Assembly (NCBI RefSeq): GCF_014650055.1
Contig: NZ_BMUF01000012.1
Location: 62,001 to 126,000, forward strand
Origin: Streptomyces malachitofuscus
GTDB taxonomy: Bacteria > Actinomycetota > Actinomycetes > Streptomycetales > Streptomycetaceae
Length of the DNA: 64,000 bases
Reading direction: 5' to 3'
The position numbers and the translations under genes were made by a program. Below the pieces are notes generated by a model. The model made no database searches. It had not been told where the DNA came from and worked only from the letters and a program-made list of their open reading frames with translations. Below are positions 26,380 to 34,803 of this stretch, piece after piece (the first letter of the stretch is position 1; the number at the start of each line of letters is the position of its first letter).

Positions 26380-27467
26380 CAGTGGACCCGCTGCGTCACC
26401 TTGGTCGCCATGGTGGCGAGCTGCTGTTTGGCCAGACTGGTGGCGCTGCTCGCCTCCAGCACCGTGATGGCCTGGTCGGCGCGGCGCTGGATCTCCCGTT
26501 CGATGTGCTGCACGGCGCCGACGTCGGTGAGGACGGCACGTACCCGGGCGAGGTCGTCGGCGGTGAGGTCGGTCCCGATCGTCGCCCTGAGGAAGGCCGC
26601 CGCCCGCGGGTCGCGCGCGTCCGCGCGCTTGAGTGCCGTCGCGAGCAGCACCGTCCGCTTGCCCTCGCGCAGGTCGTCCCCCGACGGCTTGCCGGTGACC
26701 GCCGGGTCGCCGAAGACTCCCAGCAGGTCGTCCCGCAGTTGGAAGGCGATGCCGATGTCGGCGCCGAACGCACGGTAGGCGGCGACCAGCGCGGCGTCCG
26801 CGCCGGCGATCGCGGCGCCGAACTGCAGCGGCCGTTCCACCGTGTACGAGGCCGTCTTGTACTGGTCGACCAGGAGCGCCGCGTCGACGTCCTCCTCCTG
26901 GCTCGCCTGGCTGATCAGGTCGAGCAACTGGCCGTACATCACCTCGTACCGCACCGCGGACCACACCGGTCCGAGCCGGGTCTGCGCGTCCGCAGGCAGC
27001 CCGGAGGCGCGCACCATGACGTCGGACCACACCAGGGCCAGGTCCCCGACGAGGATGGCGGCGCCCGCGCCGAACAGCCCCGGGTCACCGGAGAAGCGCC
27101 GCATCCGGTGCCGCTCGGCGAAGACCACGTGCGCGGCGGGATGGCCCCGGCGGGTCTGGGAGGCGTCGATGATGTCGTCGTGGATCAGTCCCGACGCGTG
27201 CAGCAGCTCGAATCCCGCGCAGGCGCGCAGCACGGCCGGGGCGACCGGGTCGTCGGGGTCGCCGCCGGCGCCGATCCAGCCCAGCCAGGCGAACGTGGGG
27301 CGGATGCGCTTGCCGCCGCGCAGGACGTAGTCCTCCAACTCCCCGACGGTCGCCGCGAAGTCCTCGCCGAGCGACGCGGCCTCGGCTCGGCGTTCTGCGA
27401 AGAAATCACTGATCGCGGCATCAATGGCGGCCGGCTCCACGGCTGTTCCGAGATAACTCACGGTCAT
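26379..27467 (-). CDS. Trans-polyprenyl diphosphate synthase
   Basis: A 362-aa all-alpha isoprenyl diphosphate synthase. The first aspartate-rich motif is DDIID (no insertion) and the second is DDLLGVFGD; the GGKRIRP substrate motif is near the N-terminus. The residues four and five before the first motif are Gly and Ser, small rather than aromatic, which in this family usually permits products longer than C15. GGPP is therefore more likely than FPP, with lower confidence. It is the first gene of the mevalonate operon, preceded by GGGAG about nine bases from the ATG, and it supplies the allylic donor for the prenyltransferase or cyclase downstream. Confidence 0.9.
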   Translation of the reverse strand: MTVSYLGTAVEPAAIDAAISDFFAERRAEAASLGEDFAATVGELEDYVLRGGKRIRPTFAWLGWIGAGGDPDDPVAPAVLRACAGFELLHASGLIHDDIIDASQTRRGHPAAHVVFAERHRMRRFSGDPGLFGAGAAILVGDLALVWSDVMVRASGLPADAQTRLGPVWSAVRYEVMYGQLLDLISQASQEEDVDAALLVDQYKTASYTVERPLQFGAAIAGADAALVAAYRAFGADIGIAFQLRDDLLGVFGDPAVTGKPSGDDLREGKRTVLLATALKRADARDPRAAAFLRATIGTDLTADDLARVRAVLTDVGAVQHIEREIQRRADQAITVLEASSATSLAKQQLATMATKVTQRVH

Positions 27468-27901
27468 GCTTTCATCTCCCGGTCGAGGCGTCGGTCACTC
27501 TCATAGTCATATGGCTCGGACTTCCGCGAATTCGCGGACGGTCACGTCGAACACGGAGCGGCTTCCGGCCCATTCCGGACGCACGTCATCCCGCACGAAA
27601 ACAAGGAAGCCTGGAAATGGTTCGCCAATTTCCCTGCCCTGATCACCGGCGAATCGCAACGACACGAACCGTAATGACGAAACGTCTGTGCTGCCCACTA
27701 CTCGGGCGAGTAGTGCGAATGCGACCAGGTATTCCCCGAACGCGGGGGCCGTCCCGTATAACTGAAGCGGCCACGCTGATCGCTCGACTCGATCACGGGT
27801 GGACGACAGGTGTGCAACCGGCCGCTCCGGACAGTTGCACACCGCGTTGCGCCTGACGGAAAGCTGCTGGGACGGCTCTGCAGAGCAACACGGGGGGAAT
27901 C
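27468..27901. other. Divergent promoter region, mevalonate operon / LAL regulator
   Basis: These 434 bases without a gene carry the 20-bp palindrome at 27696-27715, a TATAAC -10-like hexamer at 27757-27762 on the plus strand toward the LAL gene, and an A+T content above the surroundings. The minus-strand reading frame at 27507-27842 has no recognisable protein features and is not called. Confidence 0.6.
27696..27715. promoter_or_regulatory. 20-bp perfect palindrome (site B)
   Basis: Arms CACTACTCG and CGAGTAGTG around GG; the inner 18 bases are the exact reverse complement of those of site A at 2266-2285. It lies about 50 bp upstream of a TATAAC hexamer for the LAL gene and 230 bp upstream of the mevalonate operon start, so it probably coordinates precursor and isoprenoid genes. 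Confidence 0.75.
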
Positions 27902-30472
27902 ATGAATCCATTGGCGGGGCGTGAGCGGATCCTGTCGGTCCTGGGCTCCCACTTGGACGCCACGACGCGGGGATCCGGGAGCTGCGTCGTCGTGGAGGGC
28001 CCCTTCGGGGTGGGCAAGACGCAGTTGTTGCAGGCCGCGGCCCTGGAGGCGGCCGAACGCGGTCTGACGGCGGTCGTGGGGCGCTCGGGCGGCGCCGACG
28101 AGCCGACCACCCCCCTGCGCCTGCTGATCAACTTCTTGCGGCGGGCCCTGCCCGGCGCGGACGGACTCGACGAACTGGCGCGTCCGGACGGCAATCCCTT
28201 CTGGCTCATGGACCGGATCGGTGCGCTGGTCGAGGACGCGGCGCGCAGGCACCCCTTGGTGATCGTGCTGGACGACGCCCACCGCATCGACGACGTCAGC
28301 GCGCTGGCGCTGCGGGAACTCGTCCGCTCGCTCGCCTCGTCGCCGGTGCTCTGGCTGCTGGCCCGCCGGCCGGTGCCCGCGTCGGCGCTCGCCCAGCACG
28401 CCTTCGACTGGCTGGTCGGCCACTCCGCGGTCCGGCTCCACGTGGGAACGCTGGACGACGAGGCGGTGGTCGAGCTGTGCACCGGCGTCCTCGGTGCCAA
28501 GCCCGATGCGTCGGTGCTCCGGTGGGCGGACCGCTGCCAGGGCAACCCGTGGTTGCTGAAGAACGTCCTGCGCGCGCTCATGAAGGCCGGACAGGTCGTC
28601 GTCCTGGACGGTACGGCCTCGGTGCTGACCGAGCGGGTGCCCGTGGGCGTCCGTACGGCGGTCGACAGGCTGCTGGCCGGCATGCCGCCCGGGGTCCGGC
28701 GGATCCTGGAGCACGGTGGGCGGTCCGGCCGCCCGTTCACGGTCGACCACGTGGCGGGTCTGCTGGGCGAGCCGGCCACGGCGCTGTCCGCCGCCGCCGC
28801 GGAGGCGGTGCAGGCCGGTCTGTTGCGCAGGGAGGGCGGGGAGCTCGCGTTCACCCACGAGGTGATCGCCGAGGCGCTCCGGCTCGGGGGGTCCCCGGGT
28901 GACGAGTCCGCCGGGCCCGCTCCCGCCGTGCGGTCCTCCCGGCCCGGCGATCACGAGGTCCGCCCCGGACCGCCGGCCGTCACGCCGGCGGTGACGGGGC
29001 GGCCGTCACCGCCGGAGCAGCGGGACGCCGCCATGGCTGCCCGGGCCGTCGCGGCACTGGCGTGTCACGGCGACGACGCATCCGGGGCACTGGCGCGCGC
29101 ACTGCGTCTGCTCGTCACGGTGGGCCGGGACGCCGAAGCCTCCCGGCTCCTGGACATCGCCGTGCACCCCGGCCCCGGCGCGGTGGCGGAGACTCCGCGC
29201 GTGCTGGAGCTGGCGCAGGAGCTGCGCGGCGCCGACGACCACGACCTGTCCGCCGTCCTGACGCGCAGGGCGTCCGCGCGGCCGGACCCTGTCGGGCCGG
29301 ACTGGACGGCCGTGGCCGCGCCTCAATCGGCCCCGGGGGAGAGCCCGTTGTGGACCTGGCTGGTCCGGGCCCTCGTCGCGGTCGATCAGTTCGACGAGGC
29401 GGATGCCGTTCTCACCGCCCTCGGTGAGGAGGCGGACCGGTTCGGCGAGGCCTGGTCGGAGTCACTGTGGCACGGCCATCGGGCCGAGCTGATGGCGGCG
29501 GCCGGCAGGCTCGAGGAAGCGCGCGCCGAGGCCGAGAGCTCGCTCCGGCAGGCGGAGCGGTCGCCGTCCGAGCATGTGGTGGCCGCGCGTCTGGTCCTGG
29601 CCCGCATCAGTACGCAATGCGACGACCTGGCCACCGCCAGCGAACAGCTGCGCAAGGTAGAGCACCTGGTGCCCCGGGTCACAGCCGACAGGACCCGGCT
29701 GGACTGGGCGCTCGCTCAGTTCCACGCGGCCAGCGGGCGCCCGGCCATGATGGTCCGCACCCTGATCGACGACGAGGTACGGACCTCGCCCGATCCATTG
29801 CTCTTCGCGGAGGCTCACACCGCCGCCGCGACGCTCGTCCGCCAGGCCAGGCAGGCGGGACTGGGCGCGGAGGCCGAGCAGGCGGCCGCGTTCGCCCGGC
29901 GCATCGCCGAGCGCAACCCCGGGGTGCGGTCGCTGCGCGGCGGCGCCGAGCACGCCGAGGGCGTCCTGCGTGACGACGCGACCGCGCTGCACCGCGCCGC
30001 GGAGCTCCACCGGCTCGCCGGGCGTCCGCTCGCGGCGGGCAACGCGCTGGAGGACGCGGCACGGGTGGACCAGGGCACGGGGGACGGAAGCCGGGCGGTC
30101 CAGCTCCTCGAGTCCGCCCTGGACCTCTACCTGGACTGCGGGGCGACGCGTGACACGGCACGCGCGCAGAAGAAGCTGCGGCGTCTGGGCGTGCACCATG
30201 TGCGCCGACTCGGCGCCGGCCGGCCCAAGTCGGGCTGGGAGAGCCTCACGAGTGCGGAGTTGCGCGTGGTACGGGCGATCGTCGACGGCAGGACCAACCG
30301 GGAGGCGGCGAGCGTGCTGTTCCTGTCGCCCCACACCGTCGACAGTCACCTGCGGCGGGTGTTCTCGAAGCTGGACATCAACAGTCGCGTCGAGCTGACC
30401 CGGCACTTCTTCGCTCACGAGGCCGCTGCCCCGGTGCCGGCCGGCGCCGCACGGTCCGGATCCACGAGCTGA
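27902..30472 (+). CDS. LAL-type (large ATP-binding) LuxR-family activator
   Basis: An 856-aa regulator. Residues 25-50 hold the Walker A loop GPFGVGKT, about 115-130 the Walker B segment LVIVLDDAH, the middle is TPR-like helical repeats, and the C-terminus carries a LuxR HTH (LTSAELRVV, TNREAASVLFLSPHTVDSHLRRVF). LAL proteins such as PikD and related regulators activate biosynthetic operons in response to ATP and ligands. It is divergent from the mevalonate operon across site B, making it a leading candidate for the cluster activator. Start at ATG 27902 after GGGGGAATC. I found no TTA codon in it. Confidence 0.9.
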   Translation: MNPLAGRERILSVLGSHLDATTRGSGSCVVVEGPFGVGKTQLLQAAALEAAERGLTAVVGRSGGADEPTTPLRLLINFLRRALPGADGLDELARPDGNPFWLMDRIGALVEDAARRHPLVIVLDDAHRIDDVSALALRELVRSLASSPVLWLLARRPVPASALAQHAFDWLVGHSAVRLHVGTLDDEAVVELCTGVLGAKPDASVLRWADRCQGNPWLLKNVLRALMKAGQVVVLDGTASVLTERVPVGVRTAVDRLLAGMPPGVRRILEHGGRSGRPFTVDHVAGLLGEPATALSAAAAEAVQAGLLRREGGELAFTHEVIAEALRLGGSPGDESAGPAPAVRSSRPGDHEVRPGPPAVTPAVTGRPSPPEQRDAAMAARAVAALACHGDDASGALARALRLLVTVGRDAEASRLLDIAVHPGPGAVAETPRVLELAQELRGADDHDLSAVLTRRASARPDPVGPDWTAVAAPQSAPGESPLWTWLVRALVAVDQFDEADAVLTALGEEADRFGEAWSESLWHGHRAELMAAAGRLEEARAEAESSLRQAERSPSEHVVAARLVLARISTQCDDLATASEQLRKVEHLVPRVTADRTRLDWALAQFHAASGRPAMMVRTLIDDEVRTSPDPLLFAEAHTAAATLVRQARQAGLGAEAEQAAAFARRIAERNPGVRSLRGGAEHAEGVLRDDATALHRAAELHRLAGRPLAAGNALEDAARVDQGTGDGSRAVQLLESALDLYLDCGATRDTARAQKKLRRLGVHHVRRLGAGRPKSGWESLTSAELRVVRAIVDGRTNREAASVLFLSPHTVDSHLRRVFSKLDINSRVELTRHFFAHEAAAPVPAGAARSGSTS

Positions 30473-30542
30473 ATCCGTCGACTGCGGACGCCGACCGGAA
30501 CATCGTCATGCCTATGACCAGTAAGGGTCATGACACATCGGA

Positions 30543-32585
30543 TCAGAGGGCGTTCTCCTCGCCGTCCATCGAGTAGACAGCGGCGCCACTCGAATAGGTA
30601 GCCGCCTGGCGCGCCAGCTCGACGCGGGTGTTGATCCCCAGTTTCCGGTAGATCTTCCGGAGGTGGTAGTTCACCGTGTGGGCCGACAGGTGCACCCGCC
30701 TGGCGATCTGGCGGTTCGTCAGTCCGACGCTCACCAAATAGGAGATGCGCTGCTCCATCTCCGAAAGGCGTGACCAGCAGGTGAATTTCTGGAGCGACGA
30801 GGTGTCCTCGGACGGCGAGGAGATCGTCTTCCGCCATTGCGCCGGCGCCTGGGCCGCGTACAGCTTGGCGAGTTCCTCGGTCGCCAGGGCGACGGAAACC
30901 GGGTCCGGGGACTCCACGATGATGTGTGCCAGTGCAGTCGTGTCGCCGTCGGCCAGCGCATTGGCGTGCATGGCCGTGAGGCCGACGATGGAGAAACCGG
31001 GATTGTCTCCCGCGAGGCCGTCCACGGTGTCGAGGACGGTGCGTCTGAGGTCGCTGTCACCGACATCGCGTGCCAGGCGGACGAGAAACGCCGCGGCGCT
31101 CGGATCCTCGATGTAGAGGGATCTCTGCGTCGGCAGATGACCGTAGGTGCCGGAGAGCAGTTCGACAGCCGCCCGGGGTCCGTCCTTCTTCGCCGCGACC
31201 AGGATGTCCGTCCAGGCGTACTGGGCGGACAGCAGCACGGCCTGACAGCTCGCCAGGTCGGCGTGCATCCGCTCCACGTGCTCGATCGCCGCGGGCAGGT
31301 CCCCCAGGTACAGGGAGATGGTGCCCAGCACGGAGGACGCCAGCGGCCGGAGCATGGTAACGGCCTCCCGCTCCCACGCGATGGTCGCCGCTTCCGCCTG
31401 CTGCCGCGCATCGCCCAGCCGTTTGGCCTGGAGGTACACCCGGGCCCGCATGGCCGCGGGCGCGGCCGTCCAGACCGGTGAGGCCATGTCCCGCAGACCG
31501 GCCTCCGCGGCGTCGAGCAGCGACTCGGCCCGGTCGAATTCCCGAAGGTTGGCGAACTTTCCGGCCAACGCGAGCTTCAGATGGAGCCCCCACACGGGGG
31601 CGACCTCAGCGCCGTAGCGTACGGCGGTACGTCCGAGACTGAGGCCCTCGGACAATTCCCCGGCTCGCCAGCGCATATTGGAGAGAGTGGAAAGCGCCAT
31701 CAACGCGGCCACGTCACCCGGCCCGGTGCCGCGCTCCCGGAGAATGCGCTCGGAGAGCGTGACGGCCTTTTCCTGCCCGAGCAGATAAGAGCCCAGAATC
31801 ACCGACGCCTCGGCGTCGACCCGTGCCGAGTGCGAGATTCCCGGATCGGCGAGAACGCTTTCCGCGACGCGTACGCCGGCGACTGCATCGCCATTCATGA
31901 TCAGACTGTGCGCCCTGGAGCACTGGCCATCGGCTTCGACCCCGACCGCAACGCACGGCTCCGCCGGTCCTCCGGCCGTCCCGCCGCGTATTTCGGTCTC
32001 AGGGGCGCGCTGCGAAAAAGCGCCCCTCGCCTCACGCTGCAACGCGCCGCGCGCAGCCGCGGGAATGGACTCGAAGACCCCTCGGAAGTGGATATCGCTC
32101 TGGAATGCCAGGCGCTGTTCGGCCTCGACGACGAATCCGGAGACCAGCGCTTCGTCCAGAGGGGCGAGCAGACTGGCCGAGGACCGGTCCAGCATTCTGG
32201 ACACGTCCTCCAGCATGAACGACCTGCCGAGCACCGCCGCGACCTTGAGGAACTGCTGACAGGCCGCGCTCAGCTGGCTCAGCTGACGGCTCACCGCGGT
32301 CAGCGCACGACGCGGGACCCTGCGTACCGTGCACCGGACGACACCGTTGCGCCGCTCTACGAGCCCTTCATCGGCGAGGCCGAGCGCGAACTCGACCAGC
32401 AGATGGGAATCTCCGCCGACACCCGCCGCGAATTCGATCAGCTCGTCGCTGACATCAGCCCCGAGAATCTCGGATAACACTTCCCTCCGGGATTCTTCGT
32501 TGAGCGTTTCCCTCGCCCACCGCCCGCTCGCAACGCAGGTTATCGCGTCCGATTCCCGGTACGTAGTTGTAGATCTCACCGACAT
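30543..32585 (-). CDS. LuxR-family regulator, LAL-like without a P-loop, TTA codon
   Basis: A protein of 680 aa. The C-terminal LuxR HTH is clear (LTNRQIARRVHLSAHTVNYHLRKIYRKLG). The N-terminal 100 residues match only the part of a LAL ATPase domain that follows the nucleotide site (GDSHLLVEFALGLADEGL, then LSAACQQFLKVAAVLGRSF); no Walker A or B is present. Leu 37 is encoded by TTA (32475-32477), so translation should need the bldA tRNA and link expression to development. It converges on the LAL gene. The two may work together, or this one may be a shortened paralogue. Start ATG 32585 after GGGGTGGGG. Confidence 0.85.
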   Translation of the reverse strand: MSVRSTTTYRESDAITCVASGRWARETLNEESRREVLSEILGADVSDELIEFAAGVGGDSHLLVEFALGLADEGLVERRNGVVRCTVRRVPRRALTAVSRQLSQLSAACQQFLKVAAVLGRSFMLEDVSRMLDRSSASLLAPLDEALVSGFVVEAEQRLAFQSDIHFRGVFESIPAAARGALQREARGAFSQRAPETEIRGGTAGGPAEPCVAVGVEADGQCSRAHSLIMNGDAVAGVRVAESVLADPGISHSARVDAEASVILGSYLLGQEKAVTLSERILRERGTGPGDVAALMALSTLSNMRWRAGELSEGLSLGRTAVRYGAEVAPVWGLHLKLALAGKFANLREFDRAESLLDAAEAGLRDMASPVWTAAPAAMRARVYLQAKRLGDARQQAEAATIAWEREAVTMLRPLASSVLGTISLYLGDLPAAIEHVERMHADLASCQAVLLSAQYAWTDILVAAKKDGPRAAVELLSGTYGHLPTQRSLYIEDPSAAAFLVRLARDVGDSDLRRTVLDTVDGLAGDNPGFSIVGLTAMHANALADGDTTALAHIIVESPDPVSVALATEELAKLYAAQAPAQWRKTISSPSEDTSSLQKFTCWSRLSEMEQRISYLVSVGLTNRQIARRVHLSAHTVNYHLRKIYRKLGINTRVELARQAATYSSGAAVYSMDGEENAL

Positions 32586-33131
32586 GACCCCACCCCGATC
32601 ACACTCGTGCAACTGAAAAGAACATGTCAAAATCGTTCAGCCGCGGCACATGCGAAACACCACGGAATTCCGATTTCAAACGTCGAGTTCATCAATTGAT
32701 AGCGAGGACGCGCGATCAGCGTCGGACCGGTTCAAGGTATGCCATCGCCTGCCATGACTCACCCCCGTATACCGTCCGGCCCCATGAGGACCGGAGTTCC
32801 AGCGCAGCCAGTTCTTACTCGGCAGTACTATTCGACTGAACGTCAGCAGCGACAGGCAGAGGCCTGCGCCCTTCTGCTCAAGACGGGCATTTGCGACTAT
32901 CCACAGCTTCCCAACTATAGCACGGTGCAACGTTTCGGCCAGCGGTCCCGTAACGATCAATCCCGCGCCGCGAGACGCTTGAACTGTTTACCGGAGAGAC
33001 GGAGAGCCCGTGGTTTGCAAAGCCCACTCCATTACTTTTTCGGCCGACGCAGCACGACATACGACATGTCATGGAGAGACCGAATTGCGGTGACCTGCCG
33101 GAGTGACGGGGCGACCCCGCGACCGGAGCGC
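32586..33131. other. A+T-richer gap at the right edge of the cluster
   Basis: These 546 bases have visibly lower G+C than both sides and no convincing gene. They include the palindrome ATCAATTGAT (32691-32700). Short reading frames on both strands have no family features. It separates the biosynthetic cluster from conserved chromosome and should hold the promoter of the 30543-32585 regulator. Confidence 0.6.
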
Positions 33132-34703
33132 TCACCCTCCGGCGGCGAGCGGGCTGCGCAGGGGGAGATAGCGGGCGTCGGCGCCGTCCGCCGCGGTCCA
33201 GCGCAGGAGGAGGTTGGTCTTGGCGGGCAGGGTCGGGGCGGCGAGGAGGGCGGGGATCTCGGGGAGGTCGTGGCGGGCCAGTTCCCGGCGCACGGCGGGC
33301 CAGGGCTCGAAGCCGGGGTGGCGGTCGGCCAGGGCGGCGGCGATCTCCATGAGGTGATTGACGACCAGGCAGTACACCAGGCGTTCCCAGCCGGCCTCCC
33401 GGGACACCGGGGACACGGATGCCGCGCCCACCGCGTCCGGAAGGAGTTTCACGCCCTCGGCGTCCCGGAACAGGGCCTGCACGGGCATCCCGTCGGGGTC
33501 CACCGCGATCAGCGTGTTCTGCAGGTGCGCCTCCAGGACGACTCCGTGTCCGGCGAAGGCCGTCAGCGCCGGGGGCACCACCCGGGACAGGTACGCCTCC
33601 CACCACGCGTCCGGGCGGGAGGCGCCGGCGAGCGGGTCCCCGGGGAAGCCCTCGGCCAGCGCGGCCGCCAGGTAGCAGGTGGTGCCGGGCGCCAGATGTC
33701 CACGCAATCCGTCGCGCACGACGACGGCCAGCTGTTCGAAGGCGAAGTCCGCGGTGCGGTGGCCCCGGTCGCTCAGCCAGGCCGGGGCCGCCGGGCCGTG
33801 GTGGGCGGCGAAGGCGGAGCGCACGGCCCGGTCCGTCGCGCGCAGTCTCAGCAGGTCGTGGCGCCACAGCCGGCGGATGTCGTTGGTGATGCGCACATCC
33901 AGGCTGAACTTCAGGAACAGGTCGTCCCCGGGCGCGTACACGGTGCGGATCGCCGCGGTGGGCCAGACCGGGAAACCGGTCGTGCCCAGCCGGATCAGCC
34001 GGCCGTCGGCGAATGCGGGGGCGAGGTCGCGGGCCGCGAGGTCCAGTTGCCAGGGGTGCGCGGGCAGCAGACGGTAGCCGGGCGGGGCGGTGCCCAGGCG
34101 GTCGAGGGCCGCGGTGTCGCCCTCCTCCACCACCGTGTCGGCGCGCACGCCCAGCAGCGCGAGCGGGAAGCGGGCGTACGCCTCCGGCGCGTACGGCAGC
34201 CAGCCGGCCGCGGGGCCGCCGCCCCTCGCCTTGGGGGCGGGGTGGTGGGTGTGGCCGGTGAGCAGCGACTGCTCGGAGCGCAGATAGGCGTCGTCCGGCG
34301 GGGCGGCCCGGGTGCGGGCGTCGAGCAGGGCGGCCACGGCGTCCCGGCTGTCGAGCATCTCCGCGGGCAGTTCGTGATTGGACAGGCCGGTGTGCCGGCG
34401 CAGTTCCTCGGCGACGAGTTTCACCAGCTCCGTGTGGCCGACACGGTGCCAGGTGCCCGCCGTGCGCACCTCGGGATCGGCGGGGCGACGGGTGCCGCGC
34501 ACCCGCAGCAGCCGGTCCACGCCGGGGAGGCGGTAGATCCGGTGACCGTCGGGGGCCGGCCGGTCCGCGTCGGGCAGGGGCCGGGCCACTTCGCGCAGCA
34601 GGCAGTTCAGCAGCGGTACCGCCGCGTAGGCGTCGGCGCGCCCGGCGAGGGAGGCGCGGCTCGCCGCCGCGTCGTCGTCTGCGGGCGGGGGGATGAGGTC
34701 CAC
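33132..34703 (-). CDS. IucA/IucC-type siderophore synthetase (NIS), copy 1
   Basis: A 523-aa NIS synthetase that forms amide or ester bonds between a carboxylate (often citrate or succinyl derivative) and an amine or alcohol with ATP. Diagnostic motifs are present: GHTHHPAPKAR (ATP-binding HPxxK/R), LPAHPWQ, LKFSLDVRITNDIRR, and VLEAHLQN. GTG 34703 is the most plausible start but has only a weak ribosome binding site. It is divergent from a second NIS synthetase 100 bp away. No hydroxylase, decarboxylase or exporter is nearby, so the siderophore cannot be named. Confidence 0.85.
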   Translation of the reverse strand: MDLIPPPADDDAAASRASLAGRADAYAAVPLLNCLLREVARPLPDADRPAPDGHRIYRLPGVDRLLRVRGTRRPADPEVRTAGTWHRVGHTELVKLVAEELRRHTGLSNHELPAEMLDSRDAVAALLDARTRAAPPDDAYLRSEQSLLTGHTHHPAPKARGGGPAAGWLPYAPEAYARFPLALLGVRADTVVEEGDTAALDRLGTAPPGYRLLPAHPWQLDLAARDLAPAFADGRLIRLGTTGFPVWPTAAIRTVYAPGDDLFLKFSLDVRITNDIRRLWRHDLLRLRATDRAVRSAFAAHHGPAAPAWLSDRGHRTADFAFEQLAVVVRDGLRGHLAPGTTCYLAAALAEGFPGDPLAGASRPDAWWEAYLSRVVPPALTAFAGHGVVLEAHLQNTLIAVDPDGMPVQALFRDAEGVKLLPDAVGAASVSPVSREAGWERLVYCLVVNHLMEIAAALADRHPGFEPWPAVRRELARHDLPEIPALLAAPTLPAKTNLLLRWTAADGADARYLPLRSPLAAGG

Positions 34704-34803
34704 GCGTTCTGGTTCCCTACGGTCTGTCCGGCGGAGACGATCAGTATGTCTGTCATCGTCCCCCCATACGTTCCATCCCGTGGGTACCCCGAGGAGTCCG
34801 TCC

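Noticed and set aside
27507..27842. 111-codon minus-strand frame before the mevalonate operon
   Set aside because: No family resemblance or ribosome binding site; it overlaps the palindrome and promoter region, so it is treated as intergenic.
32676..32960. 94-codon minus-strand frame in the cluster-edge gap
   Set aside because: No recognisable domain, no clear ribosome binding site and atypical composition.
34704..34803. Iron box in the divergent siderophore promoter
   Set aside because: No sequence resembling the DmdR/IdeR consensus is visible; only a GACGAT/ATCGTC repeat with a long spacer is present.
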